Positions 26,446 through 36,369 are shown, counted from the first letter of the stretch. The stretch is DNA of 41,006 bases from Deltaproteobacteria bacterium (GCA_003647065.1 QMMC01000007.1:1-41006), one strand, 5' to 3'. A program made the numbers and translations. Notes: generated by a model not told the origin, from the letters alone.

Positions 26446-27744
26446 CTAGTTGCAGCTCCCGTCGGCCCGCTTCACCCGCACGTGGAAGTGGTTGGTGTGG
26501 CCGGTCACGGTGCGCATGAAGCGGCTGCGCCAGGGCGTGTACGAGAACCTCGACGCGAAGTAGGCGTTCACCTCGGCTTGCACCGCCGTGTCGTTGAAGA
26601 GGATGCCGCAGACGGCGCCGGTATCGACGAGGATCTTGGCCAGGTCGACGGCGGCCGAGTTATCGGCGCAGGAGACCTGGGTGCCGCAGGTGACGGTCAG
26701 GTCGACGTGGGTGCCGTCGTTGTGCGTCGCGTGGTCGACGGTGCTGCAGGACCCCTCGTTCATGTCACGTACGTTGAGGTGGGGGAGGTCCGATCGTTCG
26801 CTGCTCCACCTGAGCGCTGCGGTGTAGATGACGTCGACGAGCAATCGCGATCCCCTCGAGCACGCGTCGGCTTTTCGTGAATAGAGCCCCGTGGGATCGG
26901 CCGGCGGCAGGAGCGAGTAGCCGCCGACGACGTTGCTCGCATCGAAGTTCGGCGGGCTGAAGAGCGTGGTCGCCCCCGGCGCGCACTCGTTGTCGATGGT
27001 GACTCGGTAAGAAGCGTCGGTCGGAAGGCGTTGGACGAAATCGTCATCCCGGTTGGTCCAGGAGGTGAGCATCACCGTGAAGGTCCGGTCCGTGTCGGTG
27101 ACGATGGACAGCGACGCCGCGCTCCCGCCGCGCCCGGCGACGACACCTTCGACCAGGACAGCGGCCGTGCTGAGACCCCGGGCGCCGTCGTGAACCGTGG
27201 TACCGCTCTCGTCGAGGACGAGGAGCGCCGGCGACCAACTTCCGGCCGTGCGCTGGGCAGCGAGCCGGGTGCGCACTCCAGCGGCAAGACGGACGGTGTA
27301 GGCGTGGACGCCGTAGCGCCCCGAGGCGAAGTTCTCGGAGACCGACCATTCGCCGCAGGCGGCGGTGAGGGAACCTGCCATCCAGCAGAGGTCCGACGGA
27401 CATGCCGCCGAGATGTCGGTGGGGGCGGGCGGGGGGGCGGGCGGCGTCGGGGTCGACGGCGGCGAGCCGGCGTCCTCGGGAGGCGAGCCGGCGTCATCGA
27501 TGGGCACGCTCGCGTCGTCGGGGGGCGGTTCTGTGTCACCGAGGGGCGCCCCCGCGTCATCGAAGACCGGGTCAGTGTCGCCATTTGGTGACACTGGATC
27601 GCCATACCCCAAACCGGCGTCGTCATCCGATTCGTCGGCCCGACCCGTATCCATCGGCGCCTGGCACCCGGCGCCGAGGCAGATCAGAAGAGTCGCGACC
27701 AGGGTCGTCGCCGGTGCGTGCGGGTGAAAGCTTTGTGAGGTCAT
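26446..27744 (-). CDS. Lipoprotein with penicillin-insensitive murein endopeptidase (M74)-like C-terminus
   Basis: LICLGAGCQ lipobox; HNDGTHVDLTV and GHTNHFHVRV metal-ligand motifs; Asp/Pro-rich linker repeats. Confidence 0.72.
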   Translation of the reverse strand: MTSQSFHPHAPATTLVATLLICLGAGCQAPMDTGRADESDDDAGLGYGDPVSPNGDTDPVFDDAGAPLGDTEPPPDDASVPIDDAGSPPEDAGSPPSTPTPPAPPPAPTDISAACPSDLCWMAGSLTAACGEWSVSENFASGRYGVHAYTVRLAAGVRTRLAAQRTAGSWSPALLVLDESGTTVHDGARGLSTAAVLVEGVVAGRGGSAASLSIVTDTDRTFTVMLTSWTNRDDDFVQRLPTDASYRVTIDNECAPGATTLFSPPNFDASNVVGGYSLLPPADPTGLYSRKADACSRGSRLLVDVIYTAALRWSSERSDLPHLNVRDMNEGSCSTVDHATHNDGTHVDLTVTCGTQVSCADNSAAVDLAKILVDTGAVCGILFNDTAVQAEVNAYFASRFSYTPWRSRFMRTVTGHTNHFHVRVKRADGSCN

Positions 27745-27899
27745 CGAGTCACATCCACCGCAACTTCCGCGCCCGACGAAATCCCCCTCAATTTACGGCG
27801 TTAACGGCGATGTGCAGACTCTGATGGGCTTCCATGGAGCAGTCGTCGAGACAGTGCGCCGGGCACTTGGTCAGAATCTGGTCAGGTCGGTGACTAGCT

Positions 27900-28277
27900 T
27901 CACTCGTCCCGTGAGGCGTGTAATTCCTCGGTTTCCGATGCCTCTTCGCTGACCAGCATGTAGCGACCCGCCGACGAGCGGCGGGTTCGGCGAGGGGTCT
28001 CTTCGAGGGGCGGGACCGAGAGCGGCGGCGGCCGGTTGGACGGAGACGCCATCATCTCGGCCAGCTTTTCGGGGCCCGTCACGCTGTCCTCGAGGGCCGC
28101 CTTCACCTTCCGGCTGTGGGCGATCATCTCCAATACGTTCTGCGCCCGCGCGTATTTGCGGCGCAGCGTCGCGAGCTCTTCACGCGCTTCCGCGAGCGTG
28201 CGCTTGGTGACCTCGAGCTCTTCTTTGAGGTCGGTGATGCGCGCGACGTCGGCGTCGCCTTGGTTGCGATAGACCAT
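27900..28277 (-). CDS. Small coiled-coil protein, hypothetical
   Basis: ITDLKEELEVTKRTLAEAREELATLRRKYARAQNVLEMIA heptad-like region. Confidence 0.6.
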   Translation of the reverse strand: MVYRNQGDADVARITDLKEELEVTKRTLAEAREELATLRRKYARAQNVLEMIAHSRKVKAALEDSVTGPEKLAEMMASPSNRPPPLSVPPLEETPRRTRRSSAGRYMLVSEEASETEELHASRDE

Positions 28278-28371
28278 GGGAGTTGCGGCTCAGCTGACCA
28301 CGAACTCTAGCGCCAGGCTCGTGGAAGATGTCCACCCGAGCCTCCTAGCGTGCGAGCGGACGTAGTTGAAT

Positions 28372-28421
28372 GTAACTAAGTGGTTGTAGTTACTTGCTTA
28401 GTATCATAAGCGGACTAAGCT
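28372..28421 (+). promoter_or_regulatory. AT-rich operator/promoter with inverted repeats before the TA-like pair
   Basis: GTAACT(28372)..AGTTAC(28388); CTAAG/CTTAG/CTAAG at 28376, 28397, 28415; TAAGCT 28416-28421, 8 nt before ATG 28430. Confidence 0.55.
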
Positions 28422-28429
28422 AATTCGTC

Positions 28430-28696
28430 ATGGACGAGAAGGTTCGAGCGTATCTCTCCTCGATCGGAGCCCGAGGAGGTCGGAAGAGTCGGCGAAAGCT
28501 CGACCCCGACCAGGCCCAGGCGATGGTGCGGGTTCGCCAGGCGAGACGGGCCTATCGGCAGTTCCACGCCTCGTGTTTCTGGTCCTACGACCCCGAGTAC
28601 CGGGTGACCCTCGCGGACGTCCCCTGGGTGGCCGAGCAGCTCATGAAGCACGGCGGGCGTGACGCATGGGAGAAGGCCGCGAAGCTGTGCCCCTAA
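28430..28696 (+). CDS. Small basic protein, putative antitoxin/partner of AbiEii-like toxin
   Basis: MDEKVRAYLSSIGARGGRKSRRKLDPDQAQAMVRVRQARRAYRQF; overlaps the downstream nucleotidyltransferase gene. Confidence 0.7.
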   Translation: MDEKVRAYLSSIGARGGRKSRRKLDPDQAQAMVRVRQARRAYRQFHASCFWSYDPEYRVTLADVPWVAEQLMKHGGRDAWEKAAKLCP

Positions 28697-29484
28697 CGGA
28701 TTTCCAGGCCGAGGTCGCGGGTCTTCTGGCGAGCCATCGGACCGAGGAGAGCCACCTCGCCGGGGGAGCGGCTCTGCATTTGGAGCCCAACAGTACGCGT
28801 TACAGCAACGACCTCGACTACTTCCACGACTCCGAGGAGCGCGTGGCCGAGGCGTTCTCCGCGGACACGAGGTTGCTCGAGGATCAGGGCTACTCGGTCC
28901 ACACCGAGATGAACCAGGCAGGCTACGTGCGCGCGGTCGTCTCCCGGGACGGCGAAGCCACCAAGGTCGAGTGGGCTCACGATTCGGCGTGGCGCTTCAT
29001 GCCGACCGTCGCGGATCCGCGCGTGGGATATCAGCTTCATCCCGTCGACCTCGCCGTCAACAAGGTGCTCACCCTCGCGGGCCGAGAGGAGCCCCGGGAC
29101 TTCCTCGACATCGTTCACATCCACGACACCATCCTGCCCCTCGGCGCGCTTTGCTGGGCGGGGGCCGGCAAGGACCCGGGGTTCACCCCACGTTCGCTCC
29201 TCGAACTCTTGCGGCGCCGGGGCAAGTACCGCCCCGAGGACTTCGCCCGGCTTCGGCTCGTCGCGCCAGTGGACGTTCAGGCCCTCAAAGTGAAGTGGTT
29301 AGGCATGCTGGACCAAGCCGAGGCCTTCATCGCGTCACGTCCCGCGGACGAACTCGGCTGCCTCTACTACTCGCGCTCCCAAGGCCGCTTCGTCGAGCCG
29401 GCCACCGGTCCGTTGCCCAACGACATCGCGCCCCACCACGGCCGACCCGGCGGTGTATTGCCCAGGGCTCTCGAAGAGCGCTAG
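28687..29484 (+). CDS. AbiEii/AbiGii-like nucleotidyltransferase toxin family
   Basis: HLAGGAALHLEPNSTRYSNDLDYFHD (GG..DLDYF) and later HPVDLAVNKVLTLAGREEPRDFLDIVHIHD; GTG start at 28687 or ATG at 28666. Confidence 0.75.
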   Translation: MPLTDFQAEVAGLLASHRTEESHLAGGAALHLEPNSTRYSNDLDYFHDSEERVAEAFSADTRLLEDQGYSVHTEMNQAGYVRAVVSRDGEATKVEWAHDSAWRFMPTVADPRVGYQLHPVDLAVNKVLTLAGREEPRDFLDIVHIHDTILPLGALCWAGAGKDPGFTPRSLLELLRRRGKYRPEDFARLRLVAPVDVQALKVKWLGMLDQAEAFIASRPADELGCLYYSRSQGRFVEPATGPLPNDIAPHHGRPGGVLPRALEER

Positions 29485-29542
29485 CGGGCTTGTGGGGAAT
29501 TTCCCCTCACGCGGGATTGAACGGCGTGAGAGTCTCGCGAAC

Positions 29543-30289
29543 ATGTTTGGTGTAGTGCGCGAGATCAGCGCTCCAGCGTCTCCCCGTTTTCAGCTCAGCT
29601 CAGCTCAGCTCAGCTCTAGGCTAGTGGTCCTGGCGGGAGTGCTCCTCGCGGCGGCGACGTTCACCTCGGGCTGTGCGCATACAGTCGGCGCCGTCGAGGT
29701 TGCGGGTCGAGCGGTGGTCGAGTTCGACTGCCACGCGGACCACCTCTACGTGCAAACGATCTCCCGGAATCACTATGCCGTCGCGGGCTGCGGCAGCCGC
29801 GCCGTGTTCATCTGCCGCTCCGGCGCATGCGAGCGGGACTCGGAGACCATGGCCGTAGGAGACGATTCTCGCGCCATCATGGATGGCCGTGCCGCCCACG
29901 CCGCGCTCGGGGCAGCGAGAGAAGCGGTCCTCGAGTGTACCGAAGGCGAGTCGTTGATCGTGGAGGCGCTCTTCGATTTGGACGGCGATCCGTCATTGGA
30001 CTTCGAGGCACCGCGCGGCAAGCAACGCAGGCAGTGCATCGCTCGCGTCCTCGGTGACATCGAACTGGAAGCGGGTCCGGAGTATCCGACCTATGTGCGC
30101 CACGTCTTCTCGGAGACTCCCTGGGCGCCCGCAGAGTTTGCTTCAGTCCCTCACGCCGAAGACGAGGCCGCTCCCGAGGAGGATTCATCCCCGGAGGCAC
30201 TGGAGGCGCCGGAGGTCCCGGTCGATGCGCCCGTTCAGGCTGACGACGCCGTGACGGCCGGCGCGGCTGACGAACCCGAAGCGCTCTAG
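29543..30289 (+). CDS. Lipoprotein, hypothetical (N-terminus contains a pentanucleotide repeat)
   Basis: LVVLAGVLLAAATFTSGCAHT lipobox; acidic C-terminus. Confidence 0.68.
   Translation: MFGVVREISAPASPRFQLSSAQLSSRLVVLAGVLLAAATFTSGCAHTVGAVEVAGRAVVEFDCHADHLYVQTISRNHYAVAGCGSRAVFICRSGACERDSETMAVGDDSRAIMDGRAAHAALGAAREAVLECTEGESLIVEALFDLDGDPSLDFEAPRGKQRRQCIARVLGDIELEAGPEYPTYVRHVFSETPWAPAEFASVPHAEDEAAPEEDSSPEALEAPEVPVDAPVQADDAVTAGAADEPEAL
29591..29615. repeat. Simple sequence repeat (CAGCT)x5
   Basis: cagctcagctcagctcagctcagct read directly. Confidence 0.97.
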
Positions 30290-30852
30290 CGCGGGTCCGT
30301 GCCGAGCTTCGAGAAGATCAGGTCGTCGTGGCGTGCGCCGTCGACGACCCAGGCGTCCCGCCTGCGCCCGTCTAGCTGGTATGCGAGGCGTTGGGGAATG
30401 CCCAGGCTTCGCTCGTTGTGCGAGCTGCAGCGAATCTCGATGCGGTGGAAGCCGGCCTCGAAGCAGGCTCTTTCCAGGGCCGCGATCGCCTCGGTGACGA
30501 GGCCACGTCCCTCGAACTCGCCGGCGATCCAGTAGCCGAGCTCGCACGTACGATGCTCGCGGGAGATGTTGAAGACGCCGCAGCCGCCGACGAGTCTGCG
30601 CGAGTCGTGCTCTTCCAGCAACGCGATGCCAAAGGCGTAGACGGTGCCTTCGGCCCGCGTCTTCTCCTTCTTGTCGAGGTCGGCGACCTCATCGTCGAGC
30701 GTTCGGATCTTCCGGAACGCGACCTGCGTCCGGACGAGCCTTTCGCGGTCGCCGTCGATGAGGGCGAACATCTCCTCGGCGTGGTCGACTGTCAGAGCGA
30801 CGAGCGCGACGTGCTCGGAGATGAGCTCATTGGGCAAGACCATCGAGGTCAT
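30286..30852 (-). CDS. GNAT-family N-acetyltransferase
   Basis: RLVGGCGVFNISREHRTCELGYWIAGEFEGRGLVTEAIAALERACFEAGFHRIEIRCSSHNERS. Confidence 0.9.
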   Translation of the reverse strand: MTSMVLPNELISEHVALVALTVDHAEEMFALIDGDRERLVRTQVAFRKIRTLDDEVADLDKKEKTRAEGTVYAFGIALLEEHDSRRLVGGCGVFNISREHRTCELGYWIAGEFEGRGLVTEAIAALERACFEAGFHRIEIRCSSHNERSLGIPQRLAYQLDGRRRDAWVVDGARHDDLIFSKLGTDPR

Positions 30853-30867
30853 GGACCCTCCCCCGAA

Positions 30868-31977
30868 CTAAACGTTGAAGCGGAAGTGCATGACGTCGCC
30901 GTCTTTGACGACGTACTCCTTGCCTTCGATGCCCATCTTGCCGGCCGATTTGACGGCGGCCTCGCTGCCGAGGTCGATGAGGTCTTTCCAGTGCATGACC
31001 TCGGCCTTGATGAAGCCGCGCTCGAAGTCCGTGTGGATCTTGCCCGCGGCGCCGGGGGCTTTGGTGCCGCGGGTGATGGTCCAGGCGCGGACCTCGACCT
31101 CACCGGCGGTGAAGTAGGTGATGAGGTTCAGCATGCCGTAGCCGGTGCGGATCACGTCGTTGAGGCCCGGCTCTTCGAGGCCCACGGACTCGAGGAACTC
31201 GCCTCGGTCCTCGGCGTCGAGCTGCATGATCTCGGCTTCGATGGCGGCGCAGATGGGCACGACGGGGACGCCGCGCTTCTCGCCCACCTCGTTCACCGCT
31301 TGCACGTGGGCGTTCTTGCTCGGCTCCGCCGCGTCGTCTTCGCTGACGTTGGTGACGTAGAACATCGGCTTGCTGGTGAGCAGGCAGAGGTCGTAGACGA
31401 TGCTTCCTTCGTCGGTGTCGTCGGGGTTGGGCTCGAAGTTCGACGCGAGGTCTCCGCCGTCGAGGATCTTTTCGAGGGCCTCACAGACCACGACGGCCTT
31501 CTTTTCGATCGGGTCCTTGCCCTTCGAAGCTCTGCGCGCCTTGTCGAGGCGCTTCTGGACCGTCTCGAGGTCTTTGAGGATGAGCTCGGTCTCGATGGTC
31601 TCGATGTCTGCCACGGGGTCGATGCGGCCATCGACGTGGACGATGTTGTCGTCCTCGAAGCAGCGCACGACGTGGGCGACGGCGTCGACGTCGCGGATGT
31701 GGCTGAGGAACGCGTTGCCCTTGCCCTCACCTTTCGAGGCCCCCTTCACCAGTCCGGCGATGTCGATGAACTCGACGGTCGCGGGGACCTGCTTCTTGGG
31801 CACGACCTTTTCGACCAGGGCGTCGAAACGCACGTCCGGTACCGGGACCACGCCGACGTTCGGCTCGATGGTGCAAAACGCGTAGTTGGCTGCCTCGGCC
31901 TGGGCCGACGAGAGCGCGTTGAAGAGCGTGGACTTGCCGACGTTCGGGAGCCCGACGATGCCTACCTTGAGTGTCAC
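30868..31977 (-). CDS. ychF: Redox-regulated ATPase/GTPase YchF
   Basis: MTLKVGIVGLPNVGKSTLFNALSSAQAEAANYAFCTIEPNVGVVPVPD; C-terminal TGS region AWTITRGTKAPGAAGKIHTDFERGFIKAEV. Confidence 0.96.
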   Translation of the reverse strand: MTLKVGIVGLPNVGKSTLFNALSSAQAEAANYAFCTIEPNVGVVPVPDVRFDALVEKVVPKKQVPATVEFIDIAGLVKGASKGEGKGNAFLSHIRDVDAVAHVVRCFEDDNIVHVDGRIDPVADIETIETELILKDLETVQKRLDKARRASKGKDPIEKKAVVVCEALEKILDGGDLASNFEPNPDDTDEGSIVYDLCLLTSKPMFYVTNVSEDDAAEPSKNAHVQAVNEVGEKRGVPVVPICAAIEAEIMQLDAEDRGEFLESVGLEEPGLNDVIRTGYGMLNLITYFTAGEVEVRAWTITRGTKAPGAAGKIHTDFERGFIKAEVMHWKDLIDLGSEAAVKSAGKMGIEGKEYVVKDGDVMHFRFNV

Positions 31978-32128
31978 CGGCCCCGATTAGCGCGGCCCGC
32001 CGGGGGGCGCAATGGGCCTGATCCGGCCCGCGGCGGGATGGCAAAAACTCAAGTGTTTTAGCCAGTTGCGACGACGACACGCTCACGTCACAGTGTGGGG
32101 CGTCCTCTCGGGGTAAGGATCTCTCACG

Positions 32129-32869
32129 ATGCGCGGACACATCCTCGTAGTCGAAGACGAAGCCGACCTGGCCGAGTTGGTCTCTTTCAACCTCAAGCAG
32201 GCCGGCTACACCACGTCGATCGCCGGGGACGGCGCCGCGGCCCTCGCCGCCGTCGCCAGCCGCAAACCGGACCTCGTCGTCCTCGACCTCATGCTCCCGG
32301 ACATCTCCGGTACCGAGGTGTGTCGGCGGATTCGAGCCTCCGACGAATGGCGGGACATTCCCGTCGTGATGCTGACGGCGCGCGGTGAAGAAGTGGACCG
32401 GGTGATGGGCTTCGAGGTCGGCGCCGACGACTACATCGTCAAGCCCTTCAGTCCTCGGGAGTTCGTGCTCCGAGTCAGCGCGGTGCTTCGTCGCGCATCA
32501 CCGCCGCCCTCGTCGCCGCCCCCGCCCATCGCTTCTGCCGCCGACGATGACGCGAGCATCACCATCGGCGCGATGACCATCGACGTGCCCCGCCACGAGG
32601 TCCGCATCGACGGGGCGACCATTCCTCTCACCGCCCTCGAGTTCAAGCTCCTCCTCGACCTCGCCAGCCGCAAGGGACGGGTGCAGTCCCGGGACTCACT
32701 CCTCGACAGGGTTTGGGGCTACACCCCGGGTATCGAGACCCGGACCGTCGACACCCACGTCAAGCGCCTGCGCGAAAAGCTCCGGGGCGCGTCCCACTAC
32801 ATCGAGACCGTGCGCGGCGTCGGCTATCGCATGCGCGACGACGTCGCGGCCCTATCCCCCACCAAGTAA
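32129..32869 (+). CDS. OmpR/PhoB-type response regulator
   Basis: ILVVEDEADLAELVSFNL..LVVLDLMLPDISG..VVMLTARG..GADDYIVKPFSPRE receiver; winged-helix TALEFKLLLDLASRKGRVQSRDSLLDRVWG. Confidence 0.94.
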   Translation: MRGHILVVEDEADLAELVSFNLKQAGYTTSIAGDGAAALAAVASRKPDLVVLDLMLPDISGTEVCRRIRASDEWRDIPVVMLTARGEEVDRVMGFEVGADDYIVKPFSPREFVLRVSAVLRRASPPPSSPPPPIASAADDDASITIGAMTIDVPRHEVRIDGATIPLTALEFKLLLDLASRKGRVQSRDSLLDRVWGYTPGIETRTVDTHVKRLREKLRGASHYIETVRGVGYRMRDDVAALSPTK

Positions 32870-35635
32870 GGCTCCGGAATCTGACCGCGGCCCCGAGTGG
32901 CGTCCGAGCCACAAGCGGCGCACCAGCTTGTCGAGCTCGACGACGACGAACAACGACAACGCGATCCCGAGGAGCAGCACCCAGAGGCTCCCGGACACGG
33001 GCTCGACCGCGAGGACGTCCCGCAGCCCCGGTGTATGCATCGCCCCGATGTGCAGGAGCTGGGCGATGATCGTCCCGACCAGGAGAGTTGGATTGCGCAA
33101 AGGGCTCAGTCGAAGCAATGAGCGGTGCTCGGACCGAGCGTTTCCGGCTTGAACGTTCTCGAAGAGAACCAGCAACAAGAGCAATACGTTGCGCGCCGAA
33201 TCGACGGCCCAGCCCTGCCCGATCATCCAATCGAAGGCCATGAAAGCCGCGCCGCCCATGACGACCGCGGAGAGCGCCGTCCGCCAGAGCATCAGCCCGT
33301 CGAAGATCGGTTCCCGGGGTGACCTCGGGGGCCGAGCGAGCTCGCCGCCCTCGGCGGGTTCGAAAGCGAGGGCGACGTCCTGGATGCCGTTCGTGACCAG
33401 ATTCAGCCAGAGGATCTGGGCGGGGCCCAGGGGCAAGGGCAAGCCCGTGACGATCGACAGGGTGAAGAGCACGAGCTCCGCCGCGCCGCTCGAGATGAGC
33501 AGGAAGATCACCTTGCGCACATTGCCATAGGCAACGCGGCCCTCCTCGATGCCGGCGACGATCGAGGAGAAGTCGTCGTCCGTGAGGATGAGCTCACCGG
33601 TCTCTTTGGCCACGTCGGTGCCCCGCTGACCCATGGCCACCCCGATGTGCGCGGCTCGCATCGCCGGCGCATCGTTGGCTCCATCTCCGGTCACCGCTAC
33701 GAAGTGCCCCGCGCGAATCAGCGATTGCACGATCTCCAGCTTCTGCTGAGGTTCGACCCTCGCGAATACCCGGGACCGCGCCACCAGTTCATCGAAGCGC
33801 GATGAGTCGTCTCCGTCCGCATCCAGCGCCTCCCGGAGGGCGGGGCCGGTGACCACCTGGTCACGTCCCGTCGCGAGGCCGAGGGACGCTGCGATGGCAA
33901 GCGCCGTCTCGGGGTGGTCGCCGGTCACCATGGCGACCTCGATCCCGGCGTCGCGGCAGGCTCGAATGGCGGCCGGCGCCTCGACCCGGAGCGGATCGAT
34001 CATCCCGACGAAGCCGAGGAAAACCAAATCGGTCAGGCGGGTCGAGTCCACCTCTCCGTCGTCCCGGAGGCTGCCCTCACCGGCTGCGATCGCGAGCACT
34101 CGATACCCGGCCGCCGCGAGCTCGTCGGCCCTCGCTTCGACGGTGACGCGGTCAAGAGCCACGTCGCCTTCGCGGGTGGCCATGCGGGAGCACATGGGCA
34201 GCACTCGTTCCCCCGCTCCTTTGACCGAGAGCAAGAGGGCCCCGGCGGACGCGTTCAGCGTCGCTGCGAACTGCCTTTCTGCTTCGAAGGGGATGGACCC
34301 TCGTCGCGGTGCCTCGACCTCCGCCGCCGCCCGAGAGACCCCGAGCTTTTCTGCCAGGACCAGCATCGCCACGTCGACCGAGTCCCCGTGGCTGGTCCAG
34401 CTCCCGTCCTTCTGTGCGAGAACCGCGTCGTTCGCGAGGGCGACGGCCGTCCGCATGCGGTGCAGCTGGTCCGCATACTGCTCGTGTTCGCGTGCCTGCC
34501 CCGGCACCACCACGTCTCCGGTCGGCGTGATGCCTTCGCCGGTGACCTCCAGGAGCGGCGCCCCGGGCAAGAGCACGCGCTTGACCGTCAGCTCGTTCAT
34601 GGTGAGCGTTCCGGTCTTGTCCGAGGCGATGAAGGTGCACGACCCGAGGGCTTCGACGGCGGCGAGGCGCCTCGCGATGACGTTCCTCCGGCTCATCCGC
34701 CGGACGGCGATGGCGAGGGCCACGGTCATCGCGACGGGGAGGCCCTCGGGGATGACCGATACGGCGAGGGTTACCGAGGCGAGAAAGACCTCATGGGCGC
34801 TCGCTCCCCGAACCAGCATCAGAGTGCCGAGGCCGAGGACCGCGACCGCTAGGGCGAGGGCGATCTTCCGCGTGAAGCCCTCCATGCGCACGAGCAGCGG
34901 CGGCTTGGCGGTATCGGTCGTCGACAGGGATGAGGCGATGCGCCCGAGTTGGGTAGACGACGCGGTGGCGACGACGACCCCGTAAGCGCGGCCCCGGGTC
35001 ACCATCGTGCCGGCGAAGGCCATCGTTTCCTGGTCTCCGAGGGGCGCGTCCCGGGCGACCGCGGCATCGGCGCGCTTCAGCACCGGGAGCGACTCGCCGG
35101 TGAGCAGCGACTCGTCGATCTCGAGGCCGCCCGAGACCAGGCGAAGATCGGCGGGCACCTTGGCCCCCGACTCGATCACGGAGATGTCGCCGGGGACGAG
35201 GTCACGGGCGTCGACCTCGAGCTCTTCGCCGTCCCGGAGTACGTGGGCACGAATCGTGACCAGCGATCGAAGAGCCTCGGCGCTGCGCTCCGCGCGGAAC
35301 TCCTGAAAGGCCCCGATCGTCGCGTTCAAAGCTAGGACGACGAGGATGAACCCCGCGTCTTTCAGATCGCCGATGGCGGCGGAGACCAACGCCGCGGCCA
35401 AGAGGATGTAGATGAGGGGATTGGTGAATTGACGCAGGATCACCTGCATCGGGCTCGCCGGCTTCCCCGTTGGAAGCGTATTGGGCCCGTGCAGCCGCAG
35501 CCGCGTCGCCGCTTCGTCGGAGTTCAGCCCACCGCGCTCGGCTCCGAGGTCGTCGAGCGCCTGGGCGACCGTTCGCGCGTAGGGGGCCCTCTTCTGGGGA
35601 TCTTGGCGCGTGGATTGGGTGTCGCGTTCAGTCAT
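32852..35635 (-). CDS. Cation-transporting P-type ATPase (P2-like)
   Basis: ASDKTGTLTMNELT, MVTGDHPETA, TGDGANDAPAMRAAHIGVAMG. Confidence 0.94.
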   Translation of the reverse strand: MTERDTQSTRQDPQKRAPYARTVAQALDDLGAERGGLNSDEAATRLRLHGPNTLPTGKPASPMQVILRQFTNPLIYILLAAALVSAAIGDLKDAGFILVVLALNATIGAFQEFRAERSAEALRSLVTIRAHVLRDGEELEVDARDLVPGDISVIESGAKVPADLRLVSGGLEIDESLLTGESLPVLKRADAAVARDAPLGDQETMAFAGTMVTRGRAYGVVVATASSTQLGRIASSLSTTDTAKPPLLVRMEGFTRKIALALAVAVLGLGTLMLVRGASAHEVFLASVTLAVSVIPEGLPVAMTVALAIAVRRMSRRNVIARRLAAVEALGSCTFIASDKTGTLTMNELTVKRVLLPGAPLLEVTGEGITPTGDVVVPGQAREHEQYADQLHRMRTAVALANDAVLAQKDGSWTSHGDSVDVAMLVLAEKLGVSRAAAEVEAPRRGSIPFEAERQFAATLNASAGALLLSVKGAGERVLPMCSRMATREGDVALDRVTVEARADELAAAGYRVLAIAAGEGSLRDDGEVDSTRLTDLVFLGFVGMIDPLRVEAPAAIRACRDAGIEVAMVTGDHPETALAIAASLGLATGRDQVVTGPALREALDADGDDSSRFDELVARSRVFARVEPQQKLEIVQSLIRAGHFVAVTGDGANDAPAMRAAHIGVAMGQRGTDVAKETGELILTDDDFSSIVAGIEEGRVAYGNVRKVIFLLISSGAAELVLFTLSIVTGLPLPLGPAQILWLNLVTNGIQDVALAFEPAEGGELARPPRSPREPIFDGLMLWRTALSAVVMGGAAFMAFDWMIGQGWAVDSARNVLLLLLVLFENVQAGNARSEHRSLLRLSPLRNPTLLVGTIIAQLLHIGAMHTPGLRDVLAVEPVSGSLWVLLLGIALSLFVVVELDKLVRRLWLGRHSGPRSDSGALLGGG

Positions 35636-35748
35636 CGGTCTGATGTCGGCACCCGGCCCTGGCCAGGTGTACCTTCATGTAGGCCCCGTCGTTGACGTGA
35701 GCCAGTCGCTGTTCACATTCTCTCGGTACATCGCTTTGGAGGTCCGTC

Positions 35749-36369
35749 GTGAAGAAGATCTGTCTCGCCACCCTCACCATGCTCGCACTGGGTCCCTTGC
35801 CCCTCGCCGCCTGTGGCGGTGATGACACCGTCGCCGATTCGGGTACTGCGGATACCGGAACCGGTGACGCTGGGGCCGCCTGCGTCATCGACGGTACCTC
35901 CAACCTCGAGGGTGTGACGATCACGTTCCCAGACCAACCCTGCGTCTTCACCCTGGCCGAGGCGGCGGCGGGCATCTCCATCGCCTACCAGGTCGAGGTC
36001 GCCTCGGAGCGCCCGGGCATCATCCCCCTGCCCCAGGATGCGGGGGGCTGCGACGGTCCGGAGGCCAGCGGCCTCATCCTCCTCGAGCGGATCGGCGGTG
36101 ACGGCCAGAGCTACTGCTTCTGCGACTCGGGACTTTGTGCGGACCCCAGCCGGACACCGGTCACCATCGCCGCTGGTAACTACCCGGGCACCATGGGCTG
36201 GACCGGTCTCAACTGGGGCGGCCCCAGCGACACGGGCAACCCCATGGGTGAGCCATTCCCGGTGGGCACCTACGTGGTCACCATCAGCACCGCGGGAGAG
36301 CAGCCGGCGGGCGACGGAACCGAGCCCTTCCGCGTCGAAGGCACCTTCGAGATCACCCTCGTCGAATAG
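35749..36369 (+). CDS. Lipoprotein, hypothetical
   Basis: GTG start after GGAGG; LALGPLPLAACGGDD lipobox. Confidence 0.78.
   Translation: MKKICLATLTMLALGPLPLAACGGDDTVADSGTADTGTGDAGAACVIDGTSNLEGVTITFPDQPCVFTLAEAAAGISIAYQVEVASERPGIIPLPQDAGGCDGPEASGLILLERIGGDGQSYCFCDSGLCADPSRTPVTIAAGNYPGTMGWTGLNWGGPSDTGNPMGEPFPVGTYVVTISTAGEQPAGDGTEPFRVEGTFEITLVE

Noticed and set aside
28315-28343. AGGCTCGTGG...CCAcCCGAGCCT-type hairpin in the divergent intergenic region, as an sRNA
   Set aside because: A plausible stem, but no terminator or promoter context separates it from chance in high-GC DNA.
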